The notes: generated by a model from the letters alone, not told the origin. Counted from the stretch's first letter, positions 46,381 through 55,977 are shown. The stretch: DNA of 64,000 nt from Paramesorhizobium deserti (GCF_001558695.1 NZ_LNTU01000023.1:620001-684000); one strand, 5' to 3'. A program made the numbers and translations.

Positions 46381-46831
46381 TCTGTTCGTTTCCCATTTTC
46401 TGCCGATACGCTGCGAGGCGCCGGGCAAAGTCCTCGGCCAATTGTGCCAGGGTCAGGCGGCCGAACCGCTCCATCAGCAATGTTTCGATCTCGTGAAACG
46501 TATCGTCCAGCGCCGCATTGACAGCCTGCTCGACGAGGCATTCCGGCGTCTCGTTGCGGTTGCCCATGGCGAAGACCGCCGGCTCGCCAAGTGCCATGTG
46601 GATATCGCGCAGCGTCACTTCGCTCAGGTCACAGGCGATCGTCCAGCCGCCATTGTGCCCTTTCTCCGAGCGCACCAGTCCGGCCTCGCGCAAGCCGGCC
46701 ATGGTGCGCCGGACGACGACCGGGTTGGTGTGCATGCAGTGGGCAAGCGCTTCGGAAGTCATGGGGCCATCATTGGCGGCCATGTGCAGAAGGGCGTGGA
46801 GAACGGAGGAGAGGCGGCTGTCACGTTTCAT
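46370..46831 (-). CDS. Rrf2-family transcriptional regulator
   Basis: A 153-residue Rrf2 protein. The winged helix spans MTSEALAHCMHTNPVVVRRT and GLVRSEKGHNGGWTIAC, and the latter half is a dimer helix. The three cysteines of iron-sulphur type Rrf2 proteins (IscR, NsrR) are absent in the usual loop; single cysteines lie at HCMHT, IACDLS and TPECLVE. It therefore probably senses thiol oxidation or an electrophile rather than holding a cluster. A CATGTAA-N9-TTACATG repeat lies over its start codon, so it likely represses itself and the downstream flavoprotein. Confidence 0.88.
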   Translation of the reverse strand: MKRDSRLSSVLHALLHMAANDGPMTSEALAHCMHTNPVVVRRTMAGLREAGLVRSEKGHNGGWTIACDLSEVTLRDIHMALGEPAVFAMGNRNETPECLVEQAVNAALDDTFHEIETLLMERFGRLTLAQLAEDFARRLAAYRQKMGNEQNAI

Positions 46832-46851
46832 GTAACTTTACATATTACATG
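46829..46851. promoter_or_regulatory. Operator of the Rrf2 gene, overlapping its start
   Basis: CATGTAA-N9-TTACATG, with inner TGTAACTTTACA, covers the start codon (46829-46831). A TAATAT lies about ten bases before the ATG, so the mRNA may be nearly leaderless; no ribosome site is seen there. Confidence 0.55.
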
Positions 46852-46900
46852 ATGGGACGAAGTGCAAGACGCCCACGTGCTTCTACACTTGCGCCCGCCG

Positions 46901-48283
46901 TTAACCGATGATCTTTTCGGGATTCATGATGCCGTTCGGGTCCAGTGCCTTCTTGATCGTTCGCATCACAGATAATTTCACCGGATCTACCAAGGCCTCC
47001 AGTTCCGCCTTCTTGTCGAGGCCAATCCCATGTTCAGCGGAAAAAGAACCGCCCATCTCCTTGAGGCCGACATAGACGATAGCCTTGGCCGCGTTCTTGT
47101 CCGGCATCGTGCCGTCACTGGCGACGCAGATGTGCAGATTGCCATCGCCGAGATGACCGAAGACAAAACCGCGTGTCCCGTCGCCAAGGGCGGTGATTTC
47201 AGCTGAAAACCGGTCGAGATAGGCCTGCAGGGCCTGCAAGGGCACGGAAATGTCGAACCAATATCCGGCGGGATAGGCGCGGGTGGCAGTATCGCTCTCC
47301 TCACGCACCTTCCAGATAAGCTGCCGGTCGCTTTCGCTTTGTGCAATGATCGCATCGAGGATCAGTTCGTCTTCGACGGCTGCCGCCAGCGCCTCCTCCA
47401 GGGAGGTCTGCGCCGTGTGCTGATCCGGGGCCTCGGATTCGAGGATGAGATAGGCGGAGGCATCGGTAAAGGCAGCGAGGGCTGGAGGCCCGAGGGTTTC
47501 GGCGGCCAGCCGGAAGTAAGACCGCTCCATGAATTCGGCCCGCAACACGCGGATGGAGCGGCTGCGCTGCAGCCGGCCGAAAAGAGTAACGGCTGCTGCC
47601 ACGGAAGGGCAGGCGACGAGCGCCGTTGCGGTGAATTCATCCTTCGGCGCAAGCTTCAGGACAGCGCGGGTGACGATGCCAAGCGTTCCCTCGGCGCCGA
47701 TGAAGAGTTGTTTCAGGTCATATCCTTCATTGCTCTTGGTCACCTGCGCCATATCGCTCATGACCGATCCGTCGGGAAGCACCACCTCAAGACCGAGGAC
47801 GCGCTGGCGCATGACGCCGAGCCGGAAAGCCTCCATGCCGCCGGCATTGGTCGAGATCATGCCGCCGATGGTGGCGCTGCCGCGCGCGGCGATGTCTATA
47901 CCGCTGGAGAGGCCGTGATGTTCCGCCGCTTCCTGCAAGGCCTGCAGGGTGACACCGCTTTCGACAATCGCTACCTGTGCATCGGGCGATATCGTCTCGA
48001 TCCTGTTCAAGTTCGCCAGAGAAAGGATGATTTCGCCCGCCGTCGAGGTCGCGCCGCCCGCAAGACCGGTGCGTCCGCCCTGAGGAACGACGGCAATCCC
48101 GTGCTCGTTGCAAAGGCACAGCACGCCGGCAACTTCGGCAGTGGATTTCGGGATGACCATGAGGCCTGCATCGAGGTTGCGGCTGTCGAAGCCCGGATGG
48201 ATTGGCCGCAGGGCGTCGGCATCCCTGATACCGCGCTTTCCGACGATAGCTTCGAGCGCGGCGATTATCGCTGCTGAAATCAA
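46901..48283 (-). CDS. FAD-linked oxidase (D-lactate/glycolate/2-hydroxyglutarate dehydrogenase type)
   Basis: A 460-residue flavoenzyme of the vanillyl-alcohol-oxidase/PCMH fold, like GlcD or D-2-hydroxyglutarate dehydrogenase. The FAD-binding region shows VVPQGGRTGLAGGA near residue 65 and GGMISTNAGGMEAFRLG near 140. The C-terminal catalytic part carries FGHLGDGNLHICV and EHGIGLDKKAELEAL. TTG at 48283, with GGAG seven bases before, is the start. It is the last gene of the polyamine-type transporter operon and probably oxidises a hydroxy acid formed from the imported compound. Confidence 0.88.
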   Translation of the reverse strand: MISAAIIAALEAIVGKRGIRDADALRPIHPGFDSRNLDAGLMVIPKSTAEVAGVLCLCNEHGIAVVPQGGRTGLAGGATSTAGEIILSLANLNRIETISPDAQVAIVESGVTLQALQEAAEHHGLSSGIDIAARGSATIGGMISTNAGGMEAFRLGVMRQRVLGLEVVLPDGSVMSDMAQVTKSNEGYDLKQLFIGAEGTLGIVTRAVLKLAPKDEFTATALVACPSVAAAVTLFGRLQRSRSIRVLRAEFMERSYFRLAAETLGPPALAAFTDASAYLILESEAPDQHTAQTSLEEALAAAVEDELILDAIIAQSESDRQLIWKVREESDTATRAYPAGYWFDISVPLQALQAYLDRFSAEITALGDGTRGFVFGHLGDGNLHICVASDGTMPDKNAAKAIVYVGLKEMGGSFSAEHGIGLDKKAELEALVDPVKLSVMRTIKKALDPNGIMNPEKIIG

Positions 48284-48296
48284 TCAAAATCTCCGT

Positions 48297-49109
48297 TTAT
48301 TGCGCGTCGTTCGGCCGGCGTCGCTCGACGATCATCCGTACGCCAAGGATGAGGGCGGTGACAATGATCAGCAGGACGGAAATCGCCGCGATGGCCGGGT
48401 CGATATTGTCGCGCAGGCCCATCCACATCAGTCGCGGGAGGGTGATGGCATTGATGCTGGTGATGAACAGGGTGACGCCGATCTCCTCCCAGGAGAGGAC
48501 AAAGGAGAGGAGTGCCGCCGTTGCGATGCCGAATCTGATGTTGGGCACGATCACCCTGAAGGCACGGGTGGCGAGATTGGCGCCGAGTCCGCGAGCGGCG
48601 AGATCGATCCTTCGGTCCACCTGGTAGAGCGATACCAGAATGAGGACGACCGCAAAGGGGGTAATCATGACCGCATGGGCGAGGGCGACGCCGATCCATG
48701 TGTCGTAGCCGATCCAATTGTTGAAGGCGGAGAGCGCCGTCATCAGGAAGTAGAGCGTCATGGCGGAAACAACCGGTGGGACGATGAGCGGTAGCAGTAC
48801 GAAGCCGATCAGCAGGGCGGAAAAGCGCGGCTGATACATCCAGATGCCGAGGCCGAAGAGGGTGGCGAGCAGCGTGGCGATGAAGCTCGAGAGAATGCCG
48901 ATACGCAGGCTCAGCAGGATGCTCTCCGCCCAGGCCGGGTTCTCGATGAGCGCCTGATAGTGGCGAAGCGACAGCGTTCCCGTAGGCATGGAAAGAAAAC
49001 GCGCTGGCGTGAAGGACACGGGCACGACCGCGACAAGCGGCATCAGCAGGAACAGCGCGACGGCTGTCGCGAGGATGAGGATTACAGGACCTGGCCGCGA
49101 CGATCGCAT
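48297..49109 (-). CDS. ABC transporter permease (PotC-like)
   Basis: A 270-residue inner-membrane permease with six or so helices. The EAA loop, here ARGLGANLATRAFRVIVPNI, contacts the ATPase and is typical of spermidine/putrescine-type (PotC/PhnV) subunits, as is the N-terminal LSLRHYQALIENPAWAESIL. It forms a heterodimer channel with the upstream permease. The stop of one gene and the start of the next are 9-10 bp apart. Confidence 0.92.
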   Translation of the reverse strand: MRSSRPGPVILILATAVALFLLMPLVAVVPVSFTPARFLSMPTGTLSLRHYQALIENPAWAESILLSLRIGILSSFIATLLATLFGLGIWMYQPRFSALLIGFVLLPLIVPPVVSAMTLYFLMTALSAFNNWIGYDTWIGVALAHAVMITPFAVVLILVSLYQVDRRIDLAARGLGANLATRAFRVIVPNIRFGIATAALLSFVLSWEEIGVTLFITSINAITLPRLMWMGLRDNIDPAIAAISVLLIIVTALILGVRMIVERRRPNDAQ

Positions 49110-49118
49110 GGTATCCGC

Positions 49119-49946
49119 CTATCCAATGAGATGCGCCGGTTTGATGAAGCGCCGCATCAGCGCCAGCAGCGCGGCAATGAACAGCACGAGAATGACGCTG
49201 ATCGCAGCACCTAGACCCCAGTCAGGGCTCTGAAAAATTCGAAGATAGACCAATTCGGCCACCATGACGCTGCGGCCACCGCCAAGGATAGCAGGCGTTA
49301 CGAAGAAGCCGAGCGCGAAGACGAAGACGATGAGGGCTGCGCCGATCAGCCCGCCATAGGTCAGGGGCACAAAGACCGTCCAGAAGATCCGGCTGCGTGA
49401 TGCACCCATGCCGCGTGCCGCGAGTAGAACACGCTCATCGATGCTGCGCATGGCCGATGCGATGGGGAAGACCGCGAAGGGAATGAGAAAATGCGTCATG
49501 CCGATGATCACGCCCAGCTCATTGCGGGCGAGCGCCAGAGGCGATCCGATGATGCCCGCCGCCTGCAACCAGGTATTGATCAGGCCACGGTTGGAGAGAA
49601 GCGCCAGCCAGCCGAAGGCGCGCGTCAATACCGAAATCCAGAAGGGAACGAGGATGCAGAATTCGGCAAGCATGCGCTGCGTGCGTGTGCCGCGCACCCA
49701 GACATAGGCAATGGCATAGGCCGCCAGCAGCGAAGCGACGGTGACGATCAGGCAGATGCGCAATGTCCTGAGGAAGACGGATCGCACGAGAGGATCGGAA
49801 AAGACGGCTTTATACTGGCCGATGCCTGGCTCGGGCAGCGTAAAGCTCCATCGGACGACGCCCAGAAACGGTACCGCATAGGCGAGGCCGAGAAACAGGA
49901 GCAGTGGCGCGAGCAGAAGAAATTTTCCGGATGGTTTTGCGATCAT
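49119..49946 (-). CDS. ABC transporter permease (PotB-like)
   Basis: A 275-residue permease paired with the PotC-like one. The N-terminus LLLFLGLAYAVPFLGVVRWS and the EAA loop ARGMGASRSRIFWTVFVPLT are typical of PotB-like subunits. Six hydrophobic segments are visible. It precedes the second permease by 9 bp and follows the binding protein by 75 bp, the standard order for spermidine/putrescine-type importers. Confidence 0.92.
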   Translation of the reverse strand: MIAKPSGKFLLLAPLLLFLGLAYAVPFLGVVRWSFTLPEPGIGQYKAVFSDPLVRSVFLRTLRICLIVTVASLLAAYAIAYVWVRGTRTQRMLAEFCILVPFWISVLTRAFGWLALLSNRGLINTWLQAAGIIGSPLALARNELGVIIGMTHFLIPFAVFPIASAMRSIDERVLLAARGMGASRSRIFWTVFVPLTYGGLIGAALIVFVFALGFFVTPAILGGGRSVMVAELVYLRIFQSPDWGLGAAISVILVLFIAALLALMRRFIKPAHLIG

Positions 49947-50021
49947 TCATTGTCTTTCGAAGACCGAAATTGATCGGAGCGGCGCTGTCTTGGGGAACTG
50001 CACACCGCTCCGGCGCTTTGC

Positions 50022-51137
50022 TCAGGCCGAGATGATCTTGGTATATTCGTCGAAGGCCGAGGCGTAGTGTTCGGCATACCACTCCATGTCGAGCGGGACT
50101 TGCTTGGCCATATTGGCGGGATCGACGCAGTTGATCCGCTTCCTGTCCGCCGGAATGAGCGCATCGGTGGCGGGATTGGCCGGTCCCTGGCCAAGGAGGT
50201 TGAACATCTCAAGCTGCCGCTCGGGCGCTTGAGCGCTGGCGATGAATTTCATCGCATTTTCCCTGCCACCGGGATTGTTCTTCATCACGCCCAGCGCACC
50301 CGGTGATATCAATCCCTGATCCCATATGAACTTGATCTGGCCGCCAGTATCCTGCTCGAGAAGCTGGGCGCGTGTCGACCAGATGATGGCCATCGAGGCC
50401 TCGCCGTCGAGCAGCACCGACTGGCTTTCTGCCCCGCCGCCCCAATAGGCGACGACATGCTCCTTGAAGGCGGCGAGCTTGTCGTGCGCGCGCTTGAGGT
50501 CCAGCGGGTAGAGCTTTTCCGGCTCCACGCCGTCGGCCATGAGGGCTGCTTCCCACATGGCGGAGCCCCATTTATAGAGCGAACGCTTGCCTGGGAATTT
50601 CTCCACATCGAAGAAATCGGCCATTCCCGTTGGCGCTTGATCACCGAATTTCGATGCGTCGTAGGCGATGACGTAGGAGAAGAAATAGGTGGAGGCGGCA
50701 TGATCCCAGCCGAAGCCGGGGCGCATCTTGTTCTTGTCGACAACCGAATAGTCGATCGGCTCCAGCATGCCTTCCCTGCCAAGCGTGATGCCGGAGAAGG
50801 GGTCGATATCCATCAGATCCCAGCTCGGCTTGCCACTCTTGAACTGCGCCGTGATGGCACCCTCGGTCGGCCCGGAGCCGTCCATCTTGACCGCGATGCC
50901 TGTCTCCTTGGTGAAGGGCTGGCCGTAGGCCTTGTCATAGGCGGCTATGGCATCGCCGCCCCAATTGACGAGGACGAGATCCTTCGCCTGGGCGGAAACG
51001 CCGGTCGAGCGCAGCAGGGCTGGTGCGCCCGCCAGGATGAGCGCCGCCATCTGGGTGAAGCGCCGCCGGCTGATCTCGCCGCGTGCCGTCTTGTCGGCCA
51101 GGATTTCGAGGCAATCCTTTTGAAATGCGTGATCCAT
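50022..51137 (-). CDS. Polyamine-type ABC substrate-binding protein (PotD-like), Tat signal
   Basis: A 371-residue periplasmic binding protein. The N-terminus has a twin-arginine signal (ISRRRFTQMAALILAGAPAL) followed by VSAQA, so it is exported folded. The mature protein begins DLVLVNWGGDAIAAYDKAYG, the usual PotD/PotF start. Related opine, polyamine and thiamine-type binders share this fold, so the ligand is not fixed. Together with the M20, amidinotransferase-fold and aldehyde dehydrogenase genes it suggests a nitrogen-rich cationic compound. Confidence 0.9.
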   Translation of the reverse strand: MDHAFQKDCLEILADKTARGEISRRRFTQMAALILAGAPALLRSTGVSAQAKDLVLVNWGGDAIAAYDKAYGQPFTKETGIAVKMDGSGPTEGAITAQFKSGKPSWDLMDIDPFSGITLGREGMLEPIDYSVVDKNKMRPGFGWDHAASTYFFSYVIAYDASKFGDQAPTGMADFFDVEKFPGKRSLYKWGSAMWEAALMADGVEPEKLYPLDLKRAHDKLAAFKEHVVAYWGGGAESQSVLLDGEASMAIIWSTRAQLLEQDTGGQIKFIWDQGLISPGALGVMKNNPGGRENAMKFIASAQAPERQLEMFNLLGQGPANPATDALIPADRKRINCVDPANMAKQVPLDMEWYAEHYASAFDEYTKIISA

Positions 51138-51176
51138 CTTGTTTCCCTCTGGATTGTTATCGTCACATTCCGAATG

Positions 51177-52298
51177 CTACTTGCCTGCCGGCAGCAAAAA
51201 TCCCTCCCTGGTCGGCCATGAGACCCAGACATCCTTTTGAGGATGGAAAGAAGACATCGCGGCCGTCGGCATCGAGACTGCGATTTGCGTCCCGGTTTTC
51301 GTTTTCAGATGGTATTTCGTCAGCGCGCCGAGATAGGTAGTGCCCTCGACGCAGCAGGTAATGGCATTGCAGCCGGCGGGCGGCGTCTCGGTCAGGTGCA
51401 TATGTTCGGGCCGGATGGCGGCGACAGCCTCGTGACCGATCTTCTCCGCCGTTTGGTCGAAGATGATCGCCCGGTCCTCGAACCGTCCGGTCGCCCCGCT
51501 GCCGTTGCGGCTGACATGCTCAAGCGGCAGCAGATTGATCTCGCCCAGAAACTCCGCGACGAAGCGGCTGGCGGGCCGTTCGTAGACGTCCTGCGGCTTG
51601 CCGATCTGCAGGAGTTCCCCGTGGTTGAAGATGGCGACCCGAGAGGAGAGCGCCAGCGCTTCCGACTGGTCATGGGTGACAAAGACAAACGTCGTGCCGG
51701 TTTCCTGATGCAGGCGCTTGACCTCTTCCTGCATCATCGCGCGCAGATTCTTGTCAAGCGCGGAGAACGGCTCATCGAGCAGCAGCACCGAAGGCCCAAA
51801 GACGAGGGCGCGGGCAAGCGCCACGCGCTGCTGCTGCCCGCCGGAGAGCTTTGCCGGCAGTTTCTTCTCATGCCCACCGAGACCCACCCGCTCGATCATC
51901 GCGCCGACGCGGCGCTTGATATCGGATGGCGTGCGGCGGCGGACCTTGAGCGGAAAGGCGATGTTTTGCTCGACGGTCAGATGCGGAAAAAGCGCATAGC
52001 CCTGAAAGACCATGCCGTAGGAGCGGTCTTCCGCCGGGATATTGGTGATGTCCTTGCCGTTCATCATCAACCGGCCCTCGCTCGGATCGACGAAACCGGC
52101 AAGGATCATCAGGAACGTAGTCTTGCCGGACCCGGAAGGCCCGAGAAGGGTGAGGAATTCACCGCGCCTGATATCGAGGGAGAGGTCCTTCAGCGCGCGG
52201 AAGGCGCCGAATGTCTTGCCAATGCCCTCGGCCGTGATTTCGGCAGCTCTGGCTTCGTCCATTTGCCCGATTTCGACTTTTCGATTGTGTTGAGGCAT
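51177..52298 (-). CDS. ABC transporter ATP-binding protein (PotA-like)
   Basis: A 373-residue ATPase with Walker A LLGPSGSGKTTFL near residue 55, the signature LSGGQQQRVALARAL, Walker B VLLLDEPFSALD and H-loop FVTHDQSEAL, then a C-terminal TOBE domain (from about 245). It is the first gene of the operon, the ATG at 52298 having AAGAGG upstream. This is the PotA/FbpC type of subunit with a regulatory domain. Downstream in order are the binding protein, two permeases and the FAD oxidase. Confidence 0.93.
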   Translation of the reverse strand: MPQHNRKVEIGQMDEARAAEITAEGIGKTFGAFRALKDLSLDIRRGEFLTLLGPSGSGKTTFLMILAGFVDPSEGRLMMNGKDITNIPAEDRSYGMVFQGYALFPHLTVEQNIAFPLKVRRRTPSDIKRRVGAMIERVGLGGHEKKLPAKLSGGQQQRVALARALVFGPSVLLLDEPFSALDKNLRAMMQEEVKRLHQETGTTFVFVTHDQSEALALSSRVAIFNHGELLQIGKPQDVYERPASRFVAEFLGEINLLPLEHVSRNGSGATGRFEDRAIIFDQTAEKIGHEAVAAIRPEHMHLTETPPAGCNAITCCVEGTTYLGALTKYHLKTKTGTQIAVSMPTAAMSSFHPQKDVWVSWPTREGFLLPAGK

Positions 52299-52408
52299 CG
52301 ATCGACCTCTTCCCCTTTTCGGGAAAGCCTAGGCACAATCCGTCACAACGACAATTGAATTATATTGCCGGGACACGTGAATGAATTTCACGCCAGGCGG
52401 ATTTCTTT

Positions 52409-53302
52409 TCATTCCGCCGTATAGGTTTGTGAAAGGCGGGATTTGAGCCATTCGGCAAAGGCAAGTTGCGCGGGATGGTCCGATTTGGCGAAGTCGGTGA
52501 TCAGAAAATAGGATTTCGGGGACTTGATGCTCAAGTCGAACGGCTTGATGAGTTGACCGGCTCTCATGGCCTTCCGGCACGTCAGTTCGTCGCCCATGGC
52601 GATACCTTGCGCGGTGATAGCGGCGGAAAAGACGAGATTCATGTCGGAGAAGACGATGCCGCGCTCGCAATCCGGGTTGTCGACATTGGCGAGCGCCAGC
52701 CAGCGTGTCCAGTCCTCGAAATCGTCGAGGTGGAGGAGCGGCGCCCTCAACACGTCCTTTGGTTCCGCCAGCCCGCCGATCTTGTTGAGAAGGACCGGGC
52801 TGCAGAGCGGGGTGAACTGCACCTCGCAAAGGAGCTCCACTGCGCGGCCCGGCCAGTTGCCGTCGCCAAAGGCGATGAACAGATCGACGCTGGCATCGCT
52901 GACATCGTCGAGCTTGCGGGGCGTGACGATACGCAGCGCGATATCAGGATATTTCTCCTGGAACTCGGCGATATGGGTGCATAGCCAGAGCGAGGCGAAG
53001 CCGGCGGTGCAACTGATGCGCAGCGTGCCTTCGATGCCGGCCGGGCCCCGGCTTCCGCCCGCATCGTCAATGACGATCAGCGCCTTGCGGATGTCGTTGG
53101 CATATTTGCGTCCGCGCGGGGTGAGCATCACTCCTTTTCCACTGCGTTGCAGGAGCTCGAAGCCGAGATCGCGCTCGAGCAGCCGCAGCTGATGGCTCAC
53201 GGCGCTGCGCGTCAGATGCAGTTCCTCCGCGGCCCGCCATACGCTTCCGTGTCTCGCAAAGCTTTCCAGCGCCCGTAGGGCCTGAGTGGAAGGGATGCGC
53301 AT
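52409..53302 (-). CDS. LysR-family regulator (GcvA-like)
   Basis: A 297-residue LysR-type regulator. The helix-turn-helix is in STQALRALESFARHGSVWRA through LHLTRSAVSHQLRLLERDLG, close to GcvA. The effector domain contains LRISCTAGFASLWLCTHIAE. I use ATG 53302, since this is where the family begins; the open frame extends 54 bases further. It is divergent from the M20 hydrolase gene with 110 bp between starts, the normal arrangement for LysR control of a catabolic operon. Confidence 0.9.
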   Translation of the reverse strand: MRIPSTQALRALESFARHGSVWRAAEELHLTRSAVSHQLRLLERDLGFELLQRSGKGVMLTPRGRKYANDIRKALIVIDDAGGSRGPAGIEGTLRISCTAGFASLWLCTHIAEFQEKYPDIALRIVTPRKLDDVSDASVDLFIAFGDGNWPGRAVELLCEVQFTPLCSPVLLNKIGGLAEPKDVLRAPLLHLDDFEDWTRWLALANVDNPDCERGIVFSDMNLVFSAAITAQGIAMGDELTCRKAMRAGQLIKPFDLSIKSPKSYFLITDFAKSDHPAQLAFAEWLKSRLSQTYTAE

Positions 53303-53412
53303 TTCGGGTGCCACGAGCTTTGAGGTGAATGGAATTTGCAGGTTTTGCGAAAACATATCACTTTTTGTCCCGCCATCCAGGTGATTATCTCGTCGGTGAG
53401 GGGAGATATGTC

Positions 53413-54999
53413 GTGGTCACATCTGCTCAGGAAACGGCGCTCGGTTTCATCGACAGCCATCGCGGCGATCTGTCGTCCTGGACCCGCACGATCTTCGATT
53501 TCGGCGAGACGGCATGGCGCGAGTACCGCTCGGCAGAGTGGTACGTGACGCTACTGCGTGGCCACGGCTTCGATGTGGAGGCCGGTTCGGGCGGCATGCC
53601 GACGGCCTTCTGCGCCCACTGGTCGAACCGGGCGGGAACGAACAGCCCGGCTCCGACGATCGGCATGTATGCCGAATATGACGCCGTTCCCGGCAATTGC
53701 CAGGATGCCGCAACCGTCAGGCGTCCGCGGCCGGGCTTGAGCGAACATGCGGGCGGTCATACAGACCCGCATTCGGCGCTTGGGATATCAAGCCTCGGCG
53801 GCCTTCTGGCGGTGAAGGCGGCCATGGAACGGCACGGCATTGCCGGCACGTTGCGCTTTACCGGCGAACCGGCGGAAAAGGTGAGAGGATCGAAGCCCAT
53901 CCATGCCGCCAAGGGCTATTATGACGGGCTGGACGGGATGATCTCGTTTCACCCGTTCTACATGCTGCCGCTCTGCAACACCGTGCGCTGGGACACGCAT
54001 TGCGGCGCGGCCTATTCGATGATCTACCGCTTTATCTGCGATCAGCCGGAGAAATGGGGCGCAGGCGACGGCGCACCGATCCCGCAATCGCATTCCGCGG
54101 TGCGGGCGCCGGGTGCGAACGATGCGCTGATGACGATGTATATGACGTCGAAAGCCTTGCGCGATTCCATGCTGCCGCATCAGGGCGGCTGGTCGATCAG
54201 CGAGGCGATCCTGACCGCGGGACAGGCGACGGCCGACAATCTGCCGGCCGGGCTTGCCGAAATCCAGTACATGGTCCGCGTGCCGACCATTGCGATGGCT
54301 GAGCAGGTAACCGCTGTTCTCGACAGTAATGCCGAGCACGCGGCCGCCATGACCGGATGCCGCGCGGAGCGGCATTGGGTCTGTAAGTCGCGGCCGGGTC
54401 TCGCCAATCACGCGATGGCGGAAATCGCTTGGGAGGCTTTGCAGGCGGTCGGTCCGCCGCGCTGGAATGAGGAGGCCAAGGCGATCGCGCGCGAGATCCA
54501 GGTCAACGTCGGCGCCGAGGCGATGGAGGAGCCGTTCATCGACGAATGCGAGCAGCTGATCCCCCCGCGCGAGGCCGAGGCCATTCTGCGCCGCGACCTT
54601 CCGCCTTCGCAGGTCAATTCAACCTCAGACGACTATACGGACATGACATGGCATGCGCCGACCGCGCGTCTTTACGTGGCGCGGCCGGCTTTAAAGGCAC
54701 CGCGCGGCTTTGCCTATCCCGGCTGGGTGATGAACGCGCTCGGCGGCATTGCCGAAACGATCGACCCGATGGTGGTCTGTGCATCGAAGACGATTGCCCT
54801 GACGGCCTTGCGCCTGCTCGAGGACGAGGGCGCACGGCAGACGGCAAGAGCTGAATTTGTCGAGCGCACGGAGGGCGGGACCGGCGGCGAAAAATGGATC
54901 GCGCCGCTTTGCGATTACGAGCCGCCCATCCATTTCCGCTGGCCTGAATATGTAACGACAGCCCGCGGCCACGACTGGTGGATACCGAGAGGAGATTGA
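53413..54999 (+). CDS. M20-family amidohydrolase (AbgB-like)
   Basis: A protein of about 528 residues of the M20 peptidase/AbgB group, which hydrolyse amide bonds of acylated amino acids such as p-aminobenzoyl-glutamate. It has PTIGMYAEYDAVPGNCQ near residue 80, RFTGEPAEKVRGSKP near 150 and the dimerisation domain with LAEIQYMVRVPT near 290. The usual metal motif GCGHN is replaced by GGHTDPHSALG, unusual for the family. GTG 53413 follows GGGGAG at eight bases; the ATG 84 bp upstream lacks one. It begins a three-gene set with the amidinotransferase-fold and aldehyde dehydrogenase genes. Confidence 0.82.
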   Translation: MVTSAQETALGFIDSHRGDLSSWTRTIFDFGETAWREYRSAEWYVTLLRGHGFDVEAGSGGMPTAFCAHWSNRAGTNSPAPTIGMYAEYDAVPGNCQDAATVRRPRPGLSEHAGGHTDPHSALGISSLGGLLAVKAAMERHGIAGTLRFTGEPAEKVRGSKPIHAAKGYYDGLDGMISFHPFYMLPLCNTVRWDTHCGAAYSMIYRFICDQPEKWGAGDGAPIPQSHSAVRAPGANDALMTMYMTSKALRDSMLPHQGGWSISEAILTAGQATADNLPAGLAEIQYMVRVPTIAMAEQVTAVLDSNAEHAAAMTGCRAERHWVCKSRPGLANHAMAEIAWEALQAVGPPRWNEEAKAIAREIQVNVGAEAMEEPFIDECEQLIPPREAEAILRRDLPPSQVNSTSDDYTDMTWHAPTARLYVARPALKAPRGFAYPGWVMNALGGIAETIDPMVVCASKTIALTALRLLEDEGARQTARAEFVERTEGGTGGEKWIAPLCDYEPPIHFRWPEYVTTARGHDWWIPRGD

Positions 55000-55002
55000 T
55001 CG

Positions 55003-55938
55003 ATGACGCGTCATGAACAGGCCTTTGCGACTGATGGCTTCACGCTGCAGCGGCGTAACCCGGATGGCGGCACCCCACCATTGCAACATTGGGGGTTCCG
55101 CAACGAGACGGATCGGCTCACCGACGTGCTTTTGGGCTCGCCAGCCTATCTCAGGCACATGGCGACGAGCTCGCTGTCGCGCAAGCATCTGCGGGAAGCG
55201 CCCTGCAACATCCAGGTGGCGCAAGCGCAGCACAAGGAGCTGGTCGCGGCCTATGAGCATTTCGGCGTGCGGATCCACTGGCATGAGCCGGAGCCGGAAC
55301 TGCCGATGCAGGTCTATTCCCGCGATTCCAGCGTGATGACGCCCTATGGCGCCATCATCACGGCGATGGCCAATTGGTGGCGGCGCGGCGAGAACTATGC
55401 CGCGATCCGTACCTATGAGCGGCTCGGCATCCCGATCTACGACATGGTGACGGCGGGAACTTTCGAGGGTGGCGATTTCAACGTCATAGAGGAAGGTTGC
55501 GTGCTGATCGGCTGCGGCGGCGCACGCACGCAGGAGGAGGGCGCGCGGCAGGTCGAGAGCTGGTTCCGCAAGGAGGGTTGGGAAACGCGGCTTGCCTTCA
55601 TCGATGAATACTACGTGCATATTGACCTGATGGTCGTGCCGATCGCCCCGAAGCTCACCGCCGTCTGCCTTGCCTGCACCGAGCCGGGGATCGTCGACTG
55701 GCTGAAGAATAAGGGGCATGAGATCGTCGACGTGCCATTTCAGGATACGATCAATCTCGGCTGCAACTTCATGTCGCTGGGCAGCGATCGCGTCATCGCA
55801 CCATCGTCGAGCAAGACGCTGATCGAAAAGCTGACGGCGCTGGGCTTTGAAGTGGCCAGCGTCGACATGAGCGAAATCTCGAAAACCGGCGGCGGAATCC
55901 ATTGCATGGCGCAGGCGCTCTTGCGTTCGCCCGACTGA
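55003..55938 (+). CDS. Amidinotransferase-fold hydrolase (DDAH/arginine deiminase-related)
   Basis: A 311-residue member of the guanidine-modifying superfamily. The active-site residues are visible: EGGDFNV near residue 152, H206-x-D208 in YVHIDLMV and the nucleophile C301 in GGGIHCMAQ. Relatives hydrolyse dimethylarginine or arginine to citrulline, or transfer amidino groups. QVYSRDSSV near residue 103 is the usual substrate-site aspartate. It lies 3 bp after the M20 gene and 39 bp before the aldehyde dehydrogenase. Guanidine hydrolysis is well supported; the exact substrate is unknown. Confidence 0.85.
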   Translation: MTRHEQAFATDGFTLQRRNPDGGTPPLQHWGFRNETDRLTDVLLGSPAYLRHMATSSLSRKHLREAPCNIQVAQAQHKELVAAYEHFGVRIHWHEPEPELPMQVYSRDSSVMTPYGAIITAMANWWRRGENYAAIRTYERLGIPIYDMVTAGTFEGGDFNVIEEGCVLIGCGGARTQEEGARQVESWFRKEGWETRLAFIDEYYVHIDLMVVPIAPKLTAVCLACTEPGIVDWLKNKGHEIVDVPFQDTINLGCNFMSLGSDRVIAPSSSKTLIEKLTALGFEVASVDMSEISKTGGGIHCMAQALLRSPD

Positions 55939-55977
55939 TCGCAACAATAGGCCGAATGGATCAACCGAGGGAGTGCC

